Part shown: positions 60,919-64,000 of the stretch, one piece after another
Layout: the number at the start of each line of letters is the position of its first letter
How positions within the stretch are numbered: the stretch's first letter is position 1
NCBI RefSeq assembly: GCF_001311135.1
Contig: NZ_BBAG01000010.1
Location: 1 to 64,000, forward strand
From: Secundilactobacillus paracollinoides DSM 15502 = JCM 11969
GTDB taxonomy: Bacteria; Bacillota; Bacilli; Lactobacillales; Lactobacillaceae
Direction: 5' to 3'
Length of the DNA: 64,000 bases
The notes under the pieces: model-generated
Told to the model about the DNA's origin: nothing
The model's database searches: none
What the model saw: only the letters and a program-made list of their open reading frames with translations
Made by a program: the position numbers and the translations under genes

Positions 60919-60950
60919 AAAAAAATCACCCGTTACTGATTGGGTGATTT
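60919..60950 (-). terminator. Terminator of EAL gene
   Basis: AAATCACCC pairs with GGGTGATTT around a ten-base loop and is followed by TTTTTGCCC on the minus strand. Confidence 0.75.
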
Positions 60951-60994
60951 AGTCAAAATCGTTTGTCTTCCTTATTAAAAGCTATTTTTAATTT

Positions 60995-61714
60995 TTAGTA
61001 ACAAGAACACCCATCCTGCCGGTCATCGAAAGAAATTTGGTAGTTCAAGGCCGTTTCCTCAAAAATCGGGTGTGGCTTTTGATAAAAATACCCTTGCCGC
61101 AGTGGGATGTTAATGGTATTCAGAATTTGCTCGTCTTCAGGTGTTTCGATCCCTTCCACGACCAATCTCAGGGCATAGAGATCAGCAACACCTTTCCATT
61201 CTCGCAATTTTTCGGGAATGAGTGCCGCCCGCCCCTCCTGCCGAAAGTTTTGCATCGCAAATTTGATTTCCGTGGTAAATGCAAGCAACGGCCGAATCTG
61301 GTTAAGCTGGTTTTCACCAGTGCCAACGTCATCCAAGCTCAGCTGAACACCGCCGCTCGCAAGTAATTCGGCTGACCGCAGGATTGCGTTTCGCGCGTGC
61401 GGTGCCAGTAAGACCTGTTCCGTCAATTCAGCAACCAGCTGGGTGCCCCTAAACTCTTGATGAAACATGATCAGTGACCGGATAATGTGAATATTCGTAA
61501 ACTGTGCGCGATTGAGATTGATGGCAATCGTGCATGAGACCCCTAATGTCTTGATGGCATCTCGAAGAAGGTCCAATTGTGTATCAATGGAAATTGACTC
61601 AAAATTCTCTGGTAGACGCCAGTGACCGTCTTGGTCTTGGCGAATCAGCGTTTCAAACCCAACTACTGCGTGTGACAGCTGGTTGATCTGAGGCTGAACA
61701 AAATAGCGATACAT
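60995..61714 (-). CDS. EAL-domain c-di-GMP phosphodiesterase-like protein
   Basis: The product is 239 residues from ATG 61714, six bases after GGGAGGG; the frame extends 15 codons upstream without a site. Motifs in order: VGFETLIRQD (EAL is ETL), IAINLNRAQF, LVAELTEQVLL, LSLDDVGTGENQ, IKFAMQNFRQ, VVEGIETPED and RQGYFYQKPHP. The usual metal and substrate residues (E, N, E, DD, K, E, Q) are present, but the Asp after the Lys is missing as in the paralogue. It is a stand-alone cytosolic domain without a sensor. The tail ends DGCSCY. A TetR-like gene lies upstream. Confidence 0.85.
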   Translation of the reverse strand: MYRYFVQPQINQLSHAVVGFETLIRQDQDGHWRLPENFESISIDTQLDLLRDAIKTLGVSCTIAINLNRAQFTNIHIIRSLIMFHQEFRGTQLVAELTEQVLLAPHARNAILRSAELLASGGVQLSLDDVGTGENQLNQIRPLLAFTTEIKFAMQNFRQEGRAALIPEKLREWKGVADLYALRLVVEGIETPEDEQILNTINIPLRQGYFYQKPHPIFEETALNYQISFDDRQDGCSCY

Positions 61715-61789
61715 CAAAAACCCTCCCCTCGTTAGATTGTGTTGTGTGTTCACCACCAATGCCCCTTAACACAGGTGGTTGTTATTCAA

Positions 61790-62320
61790 TTAAAGCATCA
61801 CTAGGTTATGTAAATACGGACCCATCTGGTGCCGAGTCAACTGTAAACTACCACTGACCCACTGGATCATCACACCGGTTGCCGCATACACGAGATACGA
61901 TAGCTTGGCAATTGACACCGTACTGATTGGATATTGTTTTGCAATGCCCTTGAGTGATTTTGTGGCCTTGTCTGCAAGTGCCGTGATCAGTTGCCTGCCT
62001 TCTGCAGTTTTACATACTAAACGCAGTAGTTCGCGATGCGTATCGCTGTAGGCAAGAAGCGATGAAATGGTTTTCTTAACGCTCACTGGTCCATCTTCCG
62101 ACTCAGTCTGGGCTGTCTGCATCAATGCCTGTTTAATTGTCGTAAAAATGACATCATTCAACTGACGAACGCTTGAGAAACGCGCATTAAACGCTTCAAT
62201 CGGCACCTCAGCCACAGTGACGACTTCTTGTGGCGTAATCGTTTCTAATGTGTGACTTTCCAAAAGTGTCAGCAGTGCCAATTCCAGCGTTAATCTCGTT
62301 TCATCTTTATCATCAGTCAT
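61790..62320 (-). CDS. TetR-like regulator with divergent HTH
   Basis: The product is 176 residues from ATG 62320 after AAAGGAG; the longer frame to 62440 has no site. The N-terminus LTLELALLTLLESHTLETIT, then PQEVVTVAEVPIEAFNARFS, has the spacing of a TetR HTH but lacks the usual TFY recognition helix (AFNARFS). The C-terminal domain (SSLLAYSDTHRELLRLVCKT; YAATGVMIQWVSGSLQLTRH) matches the TetR group in this window. It lies 75 bp upstream of the EAL gene on the same strand and may regulate it. Confidence 0.7.
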   Translation of the reverse strand: MTDDKDETRLTLELALLTLLESHTLETITPQEVVTVAEVPIEAFNARFSSVRQLNDVIFTTIKQALMQTAQTESEDGPVSVKKTISSLLAYSDTHRELLRLVCKTAEGRQLITALADKATKSLKGIAKQYPISTVSIAKLSYLVYAATGVMIQWVSGSLQLTRHQMGPYLHNLVML

Positions 62321-62657
62321 GACATCATCGCTCCTTTCAATCAAATCGCCATCTACAGAAATGCTAACCGTCATAATACCGCTAAAAAGACGCCCTAATC
62401 CCCTTTTTAACGCTATCAGTACATACCACATATACGTCAAGGTGTGAATACGCTTTTACAACTTCATCTTATCGAATCCGAGCGCATGTATCAAGGTACA
62501 AAACTGGTATAAAGTGTATATTCTGCAACATAATCATCAATAAGTGTGGCACCGCTATTTTTGATCAGGTATTAGTAAAGTCCCAATACCATGATGGGTT
62601 AAACGTTTGCAACAATCCTACACTTTCAACGGTGATTGTTGTTTGGCATTAACCTGA
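62321..62657. other. Intergenic region
   Basis: A weak hairpin CAACAATC..GATTGTTG at about 62608-62642 may end the TetR gene at 62658. Otherwise no feature is seen. Confidence 0.35.
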
Positions 62658-63194
62658 TTATGGCTCATAACGTACTGCACTCAGCAATGCAGACAAGACC
62701 TGGGCGCGATCAAGATCAAGTTGCCCATATAGCCAATGGTAAAGTATACCGGCCATCCCATGCACACTCATAATGATCAACACATTCGCCTCAGTGTCAC
62801 TCTGCCGCACGTGAGCGCGCAACCGCCAGAGTTTAATCCCATTTTGAATAATGGCTAATAGTTGCACGTTACCTTCTGGAGTCCGGAAAAAAAGGCGCAA
62901 AAGTTCCTGGTTGGCTGTTAAATAATCGATCATCGTCGTCAGTGACTCGGCAAGACCAGCCTTGGTTAGGCCAGTCTCACGGTCCATACGCGACGAAATG
63001 TTCGTATTAATATCCGTTGTCACGAGTTGTTTGAGCTCGTACACACTCGTGAAGTAGTTATAAAAGGTATTGCGACTGATCTGAGCCTCATCCGAAATCT
63101 CCCGAACGGTGATTTTTTCAACGGGTGCGTCACAAAGCAGTCTTAAAAAAGCGACTTCAATTGTTTGTTTCGTTTTTTGCCTTTGACTTGTCAC
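62658..63194 (-). CDS. TetR/AcrR family regulator
   Basis: The product is 178 residues from GTG 63194, seven bases after GGGGGG; a longer frame to 63272 is open without a site. The HTH is QTIEVAFLRLLCDAPVEKIT, then VREISDEAQISRNTFYNYFTSV. The C-terminal domain is TMIDYLTANQELLRLFFRTP, then SVHGMAGILYHWLYGQLDLD. It is monocistronic, one of three TetR-like genes in tandem here. Confidence 0.87.
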   Translation of the reverse strand: MTSQRQKTKQTIEVAFLRLLCDAPVEKITVREISDEAQISRNTFYNYFTSVYELKQLVTTDINTNISSRMDRETGLTKAGLAESLTTMIDYLTANQELLRLFFRTPEGNVQLLAIIQNGIKLWRLRAHVRQSDTEANVLIIMSVHGMAGILYHWLYGQLDLDRAQVLSALLSAVRYEP

Positions 63195-63435
63195 TGTAAT
63201 TCCCCCCTGGGAACGTGGTTTAGCAATAACCGCAATTCTCCCCAGATTTGCAGTTATTGCTGTTGTTTTCATTAAGAAACATCGGTATTATAACAATTTC
63301 AATAACGGTCGTAGTTGCTTATACAGTACCATAATTTAAGCTGCCGAGAACACTATTTTACCTGTCAAACAATTAAATGAGTCACTTTATACTTTTTGCA
63401 TGATTCTGGTAAACTATTGGTCCCGTTATCGACCA

Positions 63436-63478
63436 CTAAAAAGCTAAGCAGGTCTTCATCACTGCTTAGCTTTTTAGT
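63436..63478. terminator. Terminator of right-edge TetR gene
   Basis: CTAAAAAGCTAAGCA and TGCTTAGCTTTTTAG pair perfectly around a 13-base loop. Confidence 0.85.
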
Positions 63479-63495
63479 CTTTAATTTTAAACAGC

Positions 63496-64000
63496 CTATT
63501 TAAACTTAATCTCCGGCATCTGGCACAGCTTCCTAAAGAGATCCTGTTCCGTAATATCTAGCATCCCGCTGGCCCAGTCCTGCCAAATGCCAATGATGCC
63601 GTGGATCCGATAGGTCATCTCTGAAATATAACGCATGTCATCGCCTGGCAACTTATCAATTTGCATGCGCATGTCGATGCACTCATGCGCATAGTCATAA
63701 ATTAAGCTTCGACCATCATTGGAACGCACCAGATAAGCATACGCCCGCTTGTGGTCAGCGACATAGGTCACAATTTTTTCAACCTCATCCGCAAAGGCTC
63801 GCCGACCCGTCTCATCATCCATAGCAGGTACCGCTGGAATTTGGTCCATCCGAATATGATCAATGTACTCTTTAAAAACGAGTTCCCGCAGTGCTGCTAT
63901 GCTTTTAAAGTGGCGGTAAAACGTTGCTCGGTTCACATTGGCATTCTGTGATACCCGAGAAATCGTCACTTTGTTGATATCTTGTTTCTCTGCCAAGGTG
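63496..64000 (-). CDS. TetR/AcrR family regulator, truncated by window edge
   Basis: At least 166 residues are visible and the frame runs off the right edge, so the true start is outside. The HTH reads INKVTISRVSQNANVNRATF, then YRHFKSIAALRELVFKEYID. The C-terminal domain has VTYVADHKRAYAYLVRSNDG and RIHGIIGIWQDWASGMLDIT. The same architecture recurs in the TetR genes at 33970, 35218, 36046 and 62658, so these are a local paralogous group. Confidence 0.85.
   Translation of the reverse strand, partial: TLAEKQDINKVTISRVSQNANVNRATFYRHFKSIAALRELVFKEYIDHIRMDQIPAVPAMDDETGRRAFADEVEKIVTYVADHKRAYAYLVRSNDGRSLIYDYAHECIDMRMQIDKLPGDDMRYISEMTYRIHGIIGIWQDWASGMLDITEQDLFRKLCQMPEIKFK

Overview
The window looks like chromosome of a Lactobacillaceae species (low-to-mid GC Firmicute). 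The evidence is an adenosylcobalamin-dependent class II ribonucleotide reductase with a PduO-type adenosyltransferase, KxYKxGKxW signal peptides on LPQTN-anchored MucBP adhesins, an XrtG exosortase operon, strong AGGAGG ribosome binding sites and many TTG starts. No rRNA, tRNA, CRISPR array, intact insertion sequence or phage structural gene was seen.

Layout. 1-1.3 kb: two Panacea/DUF4065 antitoxin-like genes, each followed at once by a small basic ORF. 1.5-4.2 kb: an orphan CopY repressor, monocistronic gap, and a secreted protein. 4.2-6 kb: an Xre / ImmA-IrrE protease / PIN operon. 6-10.8 kb: a broken ATPase, a PEBP-like protein, and hypotheticals including two tiny overlapping ORFs. 10.9-13.1 kb: a phosphatase, a ComA-like synthase and a membrane-anchored protein. 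13.5-16.7 kb: the B12-dependent nucleotide reduction locus (two NrdR boxes, rtpR, adenosyltransferase). 16.8-17.6 kb: an EAL protein. 17.6-22.8 kb: the XrtG exosortase operon. 22.8-24.7 kb: 1.9 kb without an intact gene but with RNA-like signals. 24.7-31.8 kb: MATE, DsrE, Fic, APC and MFS genes separated by structured intergenic elements. 31.9-37 kb: hypotheticals, a possible Rep-like protein, three TetR genes and a dense set of palindromic repeats. 37.7-41.5 kb: small proteins, a MacB-type ABC transporter and a TSUP exporter. 41.7-46.7 kb: a TetR gene plus a giant 2-hydroxyacyl-CoA dehydratase activase. 47.4-60.6 kb: two giant LPQTN adhesins. 61-64 kb: a second EAL protein and three TetR-like regulators.

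Two themes stand out. First, a family of about 120-150 bp palindromic intergenic elements (about ten copies, both orientations) keeps its termini and its fold while the stem sequences covary. In three cases the element begins with the stop codon of the preceding gene. Second, an unusual number of long conserved genes (rtpR, MATE, APC permease, ABC permease, activase, XrtG-linked glycosyltransferase, both adhesins) are interrupted. Most lesions are single missing bases in homopolymer runs, which points to assembly error more than to genuine decay, although a few in-frame stops and one 26-bp tandem duplication also occur. Interrupted genes are entered as pseudogene spans, and the intended product is described.

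Starts were chosen by ribosome binding site, so several are shorter than the longest open frame. All family calls come from motifs read by eye; no database search was run.
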